From: Trichobilharzia szidati | Lineage: Eukaryota; Platyhelminthes; Trematoda; Strigeidida; Schistosomatidae | Direction: 5' to 3' | Assembly: GCA_944472155.2 (NCBI GenBank) | Contig: OX235279.1 | Coordinates: 174,881,868 to 174,945,867 of the forward strand | Length of the DNA stretch: 64,000 nt | Shown here: piece after piece, positions 22,213-31,839 of the stretch | How positions within the stretch are numbered: position 1 is the first letter of the stretch | How the letters are laid out: each line of letters opens with the position of its first letter | Position numbers and translations under genes: made by a program | Notes under the pieces: model-generated | Told to the model about the DNA's origin: nothing | The model's input: only the letters and a program-made list of their open reading frames with translations | Database searches by the model: none

Positions 22213-22926
22213 TCCAAAACAATTTCCCCTTGAGTAAAACTCATGCTCGTAGAATTACTAACATCGGATTCGTTTCTATGATTGGAATTCGTCCGTTTAT
22301 TCAGTTTAATTTTTATCTCCGTATTCTTTTACTTGAGTGTCAATACATATATATATTTATATACATATATATTGCTATTTATTTCAAGAGAGAGAAAAAT
22401 TTATTTTTGAATTTTTCTTCTTGATAAAAAAATTAGAAATGTCTACATGATACATTTCCAGGACATAGATGAATAATATTCTCTGAGATTATGGTACACA
22501 TCTCTTGTTCATTACTAGTATTGTTTGCAGCAGTTGTGGCATTACTCCTATAAATAACAGTAGAAGCAGCAGCGGGAGTAGTGATATTAGTAACGTGAAA
22601 TAGCCTGAACCTTTTTCACTATTCATTCAGAAGTAAAACATACCAGATTTTAGAAACAAAAAAGTATTGAACACTGAAATGTTATTATAATCTATTTAAA
22701 GGTCGATTGATGATGAAAAGTAGGTCAAAGCAAACATAAGTGGTCTACATTAGAACGCTTCTCAGCTCTAAAATGCCTATTTAAACCTGTTCTTTTCGTA
22801 TTGAATGTTTACTTCACTAAAGTGAATAGCAAGGCTGGGAGGTTATCGAGGTAATCAGAGTAGGGCAATGAGATGATAATTCAGACTGCACAGATTTCAA
22901 AGCCTTGCCAACAAATATCTTTGTTT
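22213..22926. other. no recognisable gene
   Basis: Contains a short TA-rich run (22343-22372). Nothing else recognised. Confidence 0.35.
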
Positions 22927-23410
22927 GATTGGTTGGAGGATTTCATCGTCAGCTGAAATCAGTTAGAGAACCATTGGACAGCCGCTGGATCCTAGTTTGG
23001 GACTCTTTATCAGTATGCACCCAACACAGTGGTTCGAACCCAGGACCTGCTGGTTACAAGGCGAGCTCATAGACCATTAAGCTGTAACCTGTAAGGTACA
23101 GCAGGTTGAAGGTGAGGATAGTCACTCATCGAAGAAGACATTGCGAAATGGTCGCGCTATGTTATGAATTGGCTGGTAGAAGTTAGAATTCATGGGCTGG
23201 CCATTGGATCAGGTCCCAGTGGCTTAATGGTCTACTAACTAGTTCGCCTTGTAACCAGAAGGTCCTGGGTTCGATCGAACTCTGGCGTTGGGTGCGTACT
23301 GATGAACAGCTGGTCCCAAAGTGGGACAAGGGAAACAGCTGTCCAGTACTCCCAGGTGGTTTTCTAATGGTTATCTTACCAATGCCAGCTCATAACAAAA
23401 TCCTCCAACC
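22927..23410. mobile_element. HFE foldback element, two inverted arms
   Basis: The left terminus GATTGGTTGGAGGATTTC and right terminus AAATCCTCCAACCAATC are inverse complements. The left arm carries a minus-strand hammerhead-like motif (about 22970-23020) and a B box. The right arm carries a plus-strand A box, B box (GGTTCGATCGAACTC variant) and the motif with insertion (23293-23352). The centre holds TCACTCATCGAAGAAGACATTG and AATTCATGGGCTGGCCATTGG blocks. Confidence 0.85.
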
Positions 23411-23739
23411 AATCAAACAAAATCCCTACAGAAACAAATACTTGATAAGATCTTTGTGTTTCGTCTTTTCATTAGGTAAAATGTTTCTGTTTATTCTTAT
23501 AAAGATTATCTTCTCCAGGTACCTGGAATTAAATCTCTCAGCTATGCTTGGCTTGCGACAACTAGAACAGTTGACATAACACTTTTCTACCTTATATTTA
23601 CTAGTGGTGAACACTTTCATTTCGGAACCTGGATATTTTAGCCCACTTGTTTCTCAAGGCAAAGTTTTGATCAGTGAATAGCTGATTAACTCAAAATCAC
23701 TCAGTCGTCTATTTGGCCTTTCACTTTCATTGTTGTCAA

Positions 23740-23795
23740 GTGCAGGATTAGTGCAATGGTCTATTATTTTCCTTTGGATTTTTAGGAAATAATAC
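23740..23795 (+). repeat. segment repeated in inverse at 24672-24725
   Basis: The approximately 50 bp around GCAGGATTAGTGCAATGG and CTATTATTTTCCTTTGG recur inverted at 24672-24725 with a few changes. A SINE3 copy and about 650 bp of unassigned DNA lie between the two. The source family is not identified. Confidence 0.7.
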
Positions 23796-23802
23796 TTTCT
23801 CG

Positions 23803-24020
23803 TGCGTCGGTGGCATAGAGGTTAGGACGCTCGCCGACCATGCACATGGTCCGAGGTTCGATACCCGGCCGATGCACTCCTTTACTTCGCTAAGCCAGCA
23901 ATAATGTTGGTGAAGGTGAGGCTAGAAACCCCATCCTGTAAAATAAACACTGCTACAGAAACTTCAAGCCTCTAGCTTGAAGCCCTATGTTCCACTGGGG
24001 AACGTGAAGGAATAAAAAAA
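23803..24020 (+). mobile_element. SINE3 copy
   Basis: Head GTGCGTCGGTGGCATAGAGG, B box GGTTCGATACCC, short body with an internal deletion, and the complete tail CCCTATGTTCCACTGGGGAAC followed by GTGAAGGAATAAAAAAAAAT. Confidence 0.9.
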
Positions 24021-24671
24021 AATTTTCTATCAATAATCAGTAGTTCATTACACACATGTAAAAGATTAATAATAATAATAAACATATATCATCTTAAAGC
24101 ATCTAACAGCTTTCTACCACGTAGCTGTATGTAGCCAGAATAAACAGATAAGCTCTCAGTCTAATTGTTAGTTACGATCATAAGGTTTGATCAGATGTGT
24201 ATAACCAAATATCGGATTGCAGACAGTTTGTGTCACATTTTTATTGCCTCATACCACTTTGTGAATATCAAACTGATATATCTTTTGCTGCCTTGTGAAC
24301 AACAGATGCAAGTACGTCCAGCTGACAAGCCTTAGATAGAGAGGATTACGCTTGCTTACCGTCAGCCAATGAAATAGCCGACAAACTTGTTCAGTGTTAG
24401 AAAAACAAAACTGTTACTGCTCAGTTTGTACATACTGTTGCGTGGAAAATGTTACCATTGTCTTATCTGACTGTGATATTGATTCTGCTATGAACACAGT
24501 TCATAAGAACTCGAAAATTTCGGACATTTGGTCCCTTGGTAAATTTCGATTGAGAAAGAAAGACCGGATTTGCAGTATAAAATGATATCATCGTTCTATT
24601 TCACAGGTTCTCATGAACTGCTGCAACCTACATTGGTTATAAATAATGACATTTCATACTCCAATACTTAA
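24021..24671. other. no recognisable gene
   Basis: A 63-codon open frame at 24394-24585 (+) is Cys-containing but matches no family I know. No repeat recognised. Confidence 0.35.
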
Positions 24672-24721
24672 TAAAAAAATCCAAAGGAGAATAATAGACC
24701 ATTACGCTAATCCTGCATTTG

Positions 24722-24930
24722 ACTAGCAGTGGAATCCAGAATGCGCATTTCGTCCCATTTCGGAATCGTCACCGGGTGTACCTGTATTCCACAGTGAGGG
24801 ATGATGTCACACACCCACACATCGGCGAAGTATCTGCACAAGAAGCTGAAATGTCAGCCTGAGACCGAGCACTTTGGTCCAATCAATCGATGGGAAAATC
24901 GAAAACTGAATTAAATATAATTATCAACCA
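24722..24930 (-). mobile_element. Sm-alpha-like hammerhead repeat, copy 2
   Basis: On the minus strand the order TTTTCGATTTTCCCATCGATTG, GGACCAAAGTGCTCGGTCTC, ATCATCCCTCACTGTGG, hammerhead matches copies at 245 and 41490. The hammerhead (about 24724-24790) has stem II TTCC/GGAC, core GTGACGA and triplet ATT followed by CTGGATTCCACTGC. Confidence 0.8.
24724..24790 (-). ncRNA. hammerhead ribozyme remnant (Sm-alpha type)
   Basis: GTGACGA replaces the invariant CTGANGA, so the C3 position is G. The GAAA box is retained. Stem I is partly kept (CCCG against CTGG). The same C3-to-G change occurs in the copy at 41.6 kb. Cleavage is unlikely because C3 pairs with G8 in active hammerheads. Confidence 0.6.
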
Positions 24931-25609
24931 TGAATGAAAATCGGGAAGGTTTCCGATGAAATTACTTACTGAAAGAAAAACGCTGCATTTTACATTTCTA
25001 ATAGAAACTCTGTTACTGACGAAACCCTAACCTTAACCAAAGAAACTTCCACACAGCTGATGAAGGTAGTCAGATAGATACCTGACTCTTGTTCAGAATA
25101 ATAATGATATCTCTTATTATTTACATGGTTGAATGTATCAAATATTTTACCAGTTTATCTAAATATACATTGTCCTGTTTGTGGTTCAGTTATGACTTTA
25201 TGTTTGTGATAGCCTGGCAACATGCCAAATACTTTCATTGTATGCGTTTTTGTTTATTTAAACATCACTGAGAAAAAGTGGCTAGATAAAGCGAACAAAA
25301 GATCCTAAGAAAGCAGTACACCCCTTGTCATTATGCTGACCGGCATAGTACAATATTGAAGCTAAACAAAGTTCCCAGATATGAAACCCTGTGCAATTAA
25401 ATTTTCTTCCAAATTACCTACATGTAAGGCACCATTCGAAATGCGGCAGAAAGTAGGACGAGTATAAACTGAGTCTGTCAAAAATCTCACTAATTAAACT
25501 AATTGATAGATGCATATTTAGAAAATTAAAACAACTGATTCAGCCAAGAAACTTTTCAACGAATTTATTATCAGGCTGTACAACCGTATATATATATATA
25601 TATCCGGTA
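24931..25609. other. no recognisable gene
   Basis: AT-rich; a short AT run at 25588-25605. A 60-codon open frame at 25089 has no identifiable domain. Confidence 0.35.
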
Positions 25610-26195
25610 CATATTTGATATTAGATGGTTGCAGGAAGTTGGCCACAGAAAGCACAGCCTCAACGAGGTTTCATGCTAGTTGGCACTCAACAGTCAGCAA
25701 GGCGCTTATCTGCAGTCTTCAAGGAACTCATGTCCTCATGTTCTGAGATTTGAATCCGCATCACCCAGTGTTACCAGCAGTCAGAGACGTTACCACTGAG
25801 CTATTTGGGCTCGTGATTAACATCCTGTAAGACTGTATTGGGTACTTTTGTTTGATTACACACTAGTCAGTAACTAGTATAGTGTGCCTATTCCTTTGTT
25901 TGCTGTAGACTGAATTCTGTCAGTCAAGTTCGCGATGTGGTCACCATCCTGGGCGGTTCGCCATCATGGTGCACTTTGTATAGTTGCAGATACGCCCTAC
26001 TGACAAGTGACAGCTAGCACGAAACCTAGGTTAGGCTGTGCTTCCTACTGATTGCCTCCAGCCATCTAATATCAACTATTCAAAGTGTGCCGTGATGGCG
26101 AACCGCTCAGTATGGTAGCCGCATTGCCAACGTGACTAGTAGAATTGAGTCTGCATGAAACGCATTACACTAGTTACTAACTAGTGTCCAATCAA
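25610..26195. mobile_element. two SINE1 copies in inverted arrangement
   Basis: The minus-strand unit at about 25610-25985 has A box AAATAGCTCAGTGGTAACG and B box GGATTCAAATC, with body on both sides. It is followed by a plus-strand piece (about 25985-26195: GATACGCCCTACTGAC ... GATTGCCTCCAGCCATCTAATATC, then GTGCCGTGATGGCG ... ACTAGTGTCC). A CACTAGT..ACTAGTG palindromic motif marks the unit ends. Confidence 0.8.
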
Positions 26196-26404
26196 AAGTA
26201 GGGATGCATATTTTCTCTAACTTGTAGTCATCCTGATAACTGGCCAGTGGAATTCCCTTTCGTATGAATACTCACTATCGCCTTTTACACAAACTATAAA
26301 AACAACACTTATGTCAGGCAGTCCATTTCTTGCATTAATAGTGTTTAATGCGCCTTTAATTTGCCTTAGATCGCACTCTATTTCCACTGTTGTTTTAAAA
26401 GTAT

Positions 26405-26650
26405 TATTTGTTACAGGATTTCGTCATGAGCTAGAGAGAACCACTGGAAAACCTGGGAGTACTGGATAGCTGTTTCCCTTGTCCCACTTTGGGACCAGCT
26501 CTTCATCAGTAAGCACCCAACGCCAGAGTTCGATCGAACCCAGGACCTTCTGGTTACAAGGCGAACTAGTTAGTAGACCATTAAGCCACTGGGATCTGAT
26601 CCAATGGCCAACCCATGAATTCTAACTTCTACGAATTCACTACATAGCGC
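26405..26650 (-). mobile_element. HFE half-element
   Basis: The minus strand has A box GTGGCTTAATGGTCTACTAACT, B-box region GGTTCGATCGAACTC and the inserted-variant hammerhead-like motif (GGTCCCAAAGTGGGAC, GGGAAAC, AGCT). It ends in CTCATGACGAAATCCTG. It closely resembles the right arm of the 22.9-kb foldback element. Confidence 0.8.
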
Positions 26651-26684
26651 GACTCCTATTATTATTGTCATTTGTGTTATATCT

Positions 26685-26981
26685 GTGTTTTCCAGAAGCA
26701 GAAACATTTTTCAAATTAAGTTTTTTTATTTGCTTATTTGCCAAGGCGTGCCTGACTTAAACTGTGTGAAGATGTGGAGATCTGTTGGTGAAATAGAATA
26801 TAACAATCTCTCATTGAAGAATTTCCGCTTCCCTACTATATTACAATTTGATGGAACACAACTGGGTTTAAAAATGCACCCTGTTGATTTCACCACTGGT
26901 CACTGCCAGACAAAATTATCATTTCACTACTATTTCCCAGCTTCTGCATCAAGAATAAAGCCAAAGTTTTTACATATGTAA
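26685..26981 (+). other. unrecognised open reading frame
   Basis: The 98-codon frame encodes a peptide with GVPDLNCVKMWRSVGEIEY and a Phe/Pro-rich second half. A TTTTCCAG acceptor-like site lies just inside its 5' end (about 26693). I recognise no family and see no second copy in the window. It could be an exon, a decayed retrotransposon segment, or chance. Confidence 0.25.
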
Positions 26982-27659
26982 AAGGTGTGTCCCCTAGATA
27001 TTCTGATAATAATAATAATAGTAACAGTAATGGTTTAAATAGTGAAAAATCAATGTTTTTCACTTCTGAAATAATTTAATTCAGATTCCTATAGGATTAG
27101 TGAGTGATTATACCTTTAGTTTTTCACAACAGGTGAGTAACACTCATTTCCATGACAACTACAGAAAAAACTTGGGAGCTGAGAGAAAGTTGAGACATAA
27201 TTATAACTTGGCAGAGCGCTTATAGCTGAAATGCCAGTGTGGCCACTGTTACGAGTAAGGCTGACTGACAACTTCCACAATTTTTTGACAGTAACCCAGG
27301 CCATTACATGCTGAACTAGTTACACTTGTAATAAAATGGATTTTAAATGCTTTAAATTCTTTTGATGAAGTGTTTTGATTTTCAGTTTGTGCTTGTACCT
27401 TAAATAAAACAAAAATGACATGCGTAACCACTGGAAACCGACATTTTATTCTTCTTCTCAGGGTGATTTTATTTAGTAGGCAAACAGAGAAATCTTTATT
27501 GGGCTGCATTTAACATAGACAAAGGTTAAGTCATTCCATGAGAAATAACTTTTTGCATCTCTATTGTGTGAGTGTACTATCTTTAATGTCGAATTCGATA
27601 AAGGTACTACAGCTTTCAATAATGTGAAATATTCCCACATCAGGAATTAAAAGTCAATC
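26982..27659. other. no recognisable gene
   Basis: Starts with an AATAAT tract (27008). No family recognised. Confidence 0.35.
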
Positions 27660-27720
27660 TGAACGAAGAATATTCTTTTCAATAATTTCTCCTCTTCAGG
27701 TTCTTACAATTATAAAACAT
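27660..27720 (-). repeat. PLE terminal module, isolated
   Basis: The reverse complement carries GAACCTGAAGAGGAGAAATT, then ATTGAAAAGAATATTC and TTCGTTCAG. This matches the ends of the PLE copies at 10.4, 44.1, 49.5 and 50.5 kb, including the GAATATTC hairpin. Confidence 0.7.
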
Positions 27721-27750
27721 AATATTTGTTTTCATTACAATTATGATAGC

Positions 27751-27950
27751 CAGTTATGCGGCGGATACATTTTCGTTAACGTAGAATAACAGATTAGTTA
27801 TGGGTTGACAAAATAAATAGTCATATTTGTGTGATAAATGTGCTAGGCTGAATTGAATTACAAAATATTGTGAAATGACAGACAATGGTGGTGAATAGTC
27901 ATTATAGATTTGTAGAATATGGGAGTAGAAAAATTGACAAAGATCGACTA
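27751..27950 (+). repeat. left copy of an approximately 200-bp inverted repeat
   Basis: The sequence from CAGTTATGCGGCGGATAC to about 27905 is the inverse complement of 28540-28692 with few differences (pair sum 56443); similarity weakens towards 27950. The family is unknown but lies next to a PLE terminal module, so it may be PLE end sequence. Confidence 0.85.
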
Positions 27951-28104
27951 AACCGGAACTTTGTATCCAAAAAGAACACGTTCAGACTCTGTTCCTAACG
28001 TGGCCAAACTTGGATTGATGATTCTTCTTATCACCAAGAGTGCTTCTTCCCCTTAACCCTCTTGGTTTTTTTCCTTTGCTTTTTATTACTATTATTATTA
28101 TTAC

Positions 28105-28232
28105 TGTGAAGAGGAGATGAAAACGTGTGGGCAGACTTGAAGCCAGGTGAAGACTCTAACAGAGAACCGAACGCAATGGAGACGCACGGCTGAAGCCCTA
28201 TGTTCCTCTAGGAATTAAAGGAAACAATAATA
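28105..28232 (+). mobile_element. RTE LINE 3'-end fragment
   Basis: About 125 bp of RTE 3' end: GTGAAGAGGAGATGAAAACG, ACCGAACGCAATGGAG, then GAAGCCCTATGTTCCTC and the AATAATAA tail. It lies between the arms of the 27.75/28.69-kb inverted repeat. Confidence 0.85.
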
Positions 28233-28497
28233 ATAAATTATTATTATTATTCGACATAATTTGTATCCTTCATGCAAACATTCTGTCAATACTATCAAAA
28301 TTTCCATTTATACTATCGGACTTATTATTAGTGATATTATCTCTTTTCTCAATATATGCCACCACCTGTTACTTCATTTCAGACATTCGTTATTCCATTC
28401 ATTTCGCCTCTTGTTGCAGTCTTACTATCTCCTGTTTAATACAGACCACTTTGTACTAGCCACTCACTCACCTGACATCTTTTATAACCTTGAACTG

Positions 28498-28692
28498 ACT
28501 TATATGTTAATTTTCCTACCCGACATTCTACGAATCTTTTATTACTTATCACCAACATTGTCTGTCATTTCACAATATTTTGTAATTCAATTCAGCCTAG
28601 CACATTTATCACACAAATATGACTATTTATTTTGTCACCCCATAACTAATCTGTTATTCTACGTTAACGAAAATGTATCCGCCGCATAACTG
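28498..28692 (-). repeat. right copy of the approximately 200-bp inverted repeat
   Basis: Inverse complement of 27751-27950. The long open frame 28261-28689 (+) runs through it and is therefore unlikely to be a gene. Confidence 0.85.
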
Positions 28693-29696
28693 CCCATTTA
28701 TATACTATAGCTTTTATCAAACACACTTTTGAAATTACAGAGATGCATAAAAATTGGTCCGGTAATATGTGTTCAGTTTGTTACCAGGTCGACTGCTGCA
28801 GTACACTGGAATGACGGCATCTGAATTCTAGTTATCAATGATCCTAGATACCAGTTGATAAACATCCTGGTTATCTTTTGTTTACATTGTAGAAATGTTA
28901 TTCAGCAATGGTAGCTAGTGATACTATCGCTACTACTAATGATGCTGGTAGTAATGGCAATTTAACTAATCGCGGTATCTGTCTGGATACTACAGTGTTC
29001 TCAGCAAGTAATAATCAAACAATTACTGTTAATTGTATAATCTGAAATATTTAACAATAAAGCATAAATTACGTCGGTTCTGGTTGAGAGGAGACATTTT
29101 TATTCGCTGTTACAAAGTAAACTTTCATGTATTCTGTCACACCCCACCTTTTATTCTCATACTATTCAGAATGGAAGAGGTGTGACTGAGGGTTAGCTTT
29201 GTGAACCTAAAATCTAATAAAGGTGTCTATTATTTGCTATATGAAGCACCTCTCTACAGGTGGTCGGAAAAAGACACCTTCCCGAACCAAGCTCTCTTCA
29301 AGCAAAATGTACACTTAACTTGCTTGTCGTGTAATTCGATATTCACACGAAGGTAGACACACTCTAGTGTAAGTGAACTGATATCATTCAATCCTGAAAG
29401 GAACTCTTTATAACACTAGTAATTTAGAGATAATTGGTAGGCAGAGAGAGAGACATGGTTGTCCGTATCTGATCTGCGTAGTTCTAGGCTATAGAAGAAA
29501 ATGAGCACATCTGTAGTTTTAATGTTAACTCGTTACACTGAGCTTCATCATTTCCAGTCTGTCTATTGAACTCAGCTATAACAAAGGGTCTTGAGGAAAT
29601 GTTTTACATCCTACACAATATTTGAGCGTGGGAAGTAAATTGTGAAGATTACTTTTCTAATATTTGTTCATAGGATGTCTACACAGAAAATATGTG
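28693..29696. other. no recognisable gene
   Basis: AT-rich intergenic sequence. No repeat family or coding signal recognised. Confidence 0.35.
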
Positions 29697-29935
29697 CGTT
29701 CGTGGCACAGCCGTAGAATGCTCACCAACCACGCATGTGGTCCGGGGTTCGAGTCCTGACCGACGCACCCCTTTACCTCGGTAAGGCAGTAATCAGACTG
29801 GTAAAGAGGGAAGGTTGGGCTAGTGTGAGGCTAGCAACCTCATCCTGTGAAAATAAACACCACTGCTACCGAAACTTCAAGCCTCTAGTTTGAAGCCCTA
29901 TGTTCCACTGGGAACGTGAAGGAATTAAAAAACAC
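29697..29935 (+). mobile_element. SINE3 copy, well preserved
   Basis: Head GTGCGTTCGTGGCACAGC with A box, B box GGTTCGAGTCC, complete body (GTAATCAGACTGGTAAAGAGG, GAGGCTAGCAACC) and tail CCCTATGTTCCACTGGGAACG then GAAGGAATTAAAAAA. It is one of the best copies for defining the family. Confidence 0.92.
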
Positions 29936-31114
29936 AGAGAACATGCAAACTGACTTTAACCTGTCATAGAAATTTGAAGGGAGAATTCTCCATAGATTGG
30001 CCTTGGTTTAATTTCATTTGAGAACTCTGTGTGTGTATGTGCGTGTGAATGTGAATATGAGTGGCTGAAAAGGCTTTATTGTGAGAGGAAAGGACTGAAC
30101 CGTTGTGCTCTCATAATCATCATGCGTTAGCAAATATTAACTTCAATTAGATAAGCGGCTAGACACTTGATATGTCTATCTAGCATGTGTTTGTACATCG
30201 TTCCATTGTTTTTATGACTATTGTTCTCTAATTTTTATTTTAAATGCGTGGGTGTGTATTTAAATTTTAATTGGTTTCTTTTAACTGATATGTACTTTTC
30301 TGTGTGTATATGAGAGATAAATTGTTATTATTACTACTACTACTATAATTGTGATTATTGTCATCAAATAAGCAATAAATATGAATAATAATAACAGCAC
30401 CATCCTCATCGATAGGGGACACATTACACACCAAAACAAAGCATAAAATATATACGGGTTCTGTTCATTTTAGAAGTTATTCTCTATGTGTAAAAAAGAT
30501 TACGGTGTATACATTTTATTGTTACTGTTACACAATTAATCAATCCAGATTCCAAGCTGAACACACATATAAATACACAACACTTTGGAATATATACAGA
30601 TACATTCATCAGATAGATAAGAAGTGTGTACACACATATACACACACACTCCAACTACCCACCCGCACTTACACTCTGACAAACTCGCATATAATAATTT
30701 GGAGAAAATAAAATACGAAAACGACGCGGAGAACAGAATTTTTTCAGTGAGAGAGAGACAAAGACAGAGAAAAACAGTTTCGTAAAACAAATTCCTGGTA
30801 GTAACTCCTCTGTTTTCGTCATTTCTGGTACTATCAAAATATCAGTAATAGTGATTTACAAATCAGAGTGGATTGGAACTTTACTCATTCTGTGCACACA
30901 CACTTTGGAAGTATTTAACATTTCTTTGATTATCTGTCAACTTTACTCAAGTTTGCATCATTTATTATTATAATCATCAACCAGCGAAGTGGCTACAAGT
31001 CCTTCACTGTACACATCTTCAAAATCACCAAAGCTATTCAAGGCAAGAAGGCATAATTCTAGAATCAAGGAAATATTAGGCACTTCCAGTAATTAATATT
31101 ATTATTATTCCTCA
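29936..31114. other. upstream flank of the LRR gene
   Basis: Contains TG/CA-rich stretches (30000-30060, 30620-30660). No promoter element can be named with confidence. An in-frame stop (TAA at 31094) lies just upstream of the LRR gene start codon, so translation starts at 31115 in this exon unless an upstream exon splices in. Confidence 0.4.
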
Positions 31115-31839
31115 ATGTTATTCAGTTCAGCATCGTTTATTGTTACACATTCAATATATAGACACTTGTTAGTATTATTTCTGTATTATGCGGCTAATTG
31201 TGTCAAAGGAATCACTGGAAATTGTGAAACAGCTCAATCTGTAATCATATGTACTAATGAATTACCATCTAGTCAGTTTCTAAATAATTTGACTGGGAAA
31301 TATGAATTAATCATTAAAAGTGTTAAAACAAAATTAAACATAAAATCCTTCGAAAAATATCAAGGCGCAAAGATTACACGTTTACAAATTGAAAAGTCAA
31401 CGTTATTCTCTATTGAACCGAAATTTTTTGCAACATTCAGCGGTGATAGTCTGGAAAGATTATCCCTTAGTAATGTCGACGGAACATATCGACTAGATGC
31501 ACAGTCGCTAGCTGGTCTTAGTGAAAAACTTAAATTCCTACGAATAAACGATCATAATTTGAATATTAATAATAATATTGATGATTTTGTTATACTCAAT
31601 AAACTGACAAGTCTGTATCTTGTACGTACCCAATTGACCAGTTTACCCGATAACTTTAAACAAATGTTAACACATTTAGAAGATATTAATCTATCTGAAA
31701 ATATGTTAACTTATATGCCGTGGAAATCATTAGCTGAACGTATACAAAATGACCAGTTTTTGAAAATTCAGTTGGGTAAAAATTTATGGCATTGTGATTG
31801 TGGTATAAAACCTTTAGTTGAATTAAAACCAGAAGCAAA
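31115..31839 (+). CDS. LRR gene exon 1: signal peptide, LRRs, first half of LRR cap
   Basis: It codes for 241 residues plus two bases. The donor is AA|GTGAGT at 31840. Reading on unspliced would stop immediately (TGA 31841-31843), leaving an LRR cap with WHCDC but without its second pair of cysteines, which itself argues for splicing. One N-glycosylation sequon (NLT) is present near residue 59. Confidence 0.88.

Noticed and set aside
28261..28689. 142-codon open frame as a multi-pass membrane protein gene
   Set aside because: Its 3' half is the inverse complement of a repeat at 27.75 kb, and the hydrophobicity comes from antisense AT-rich sequence.
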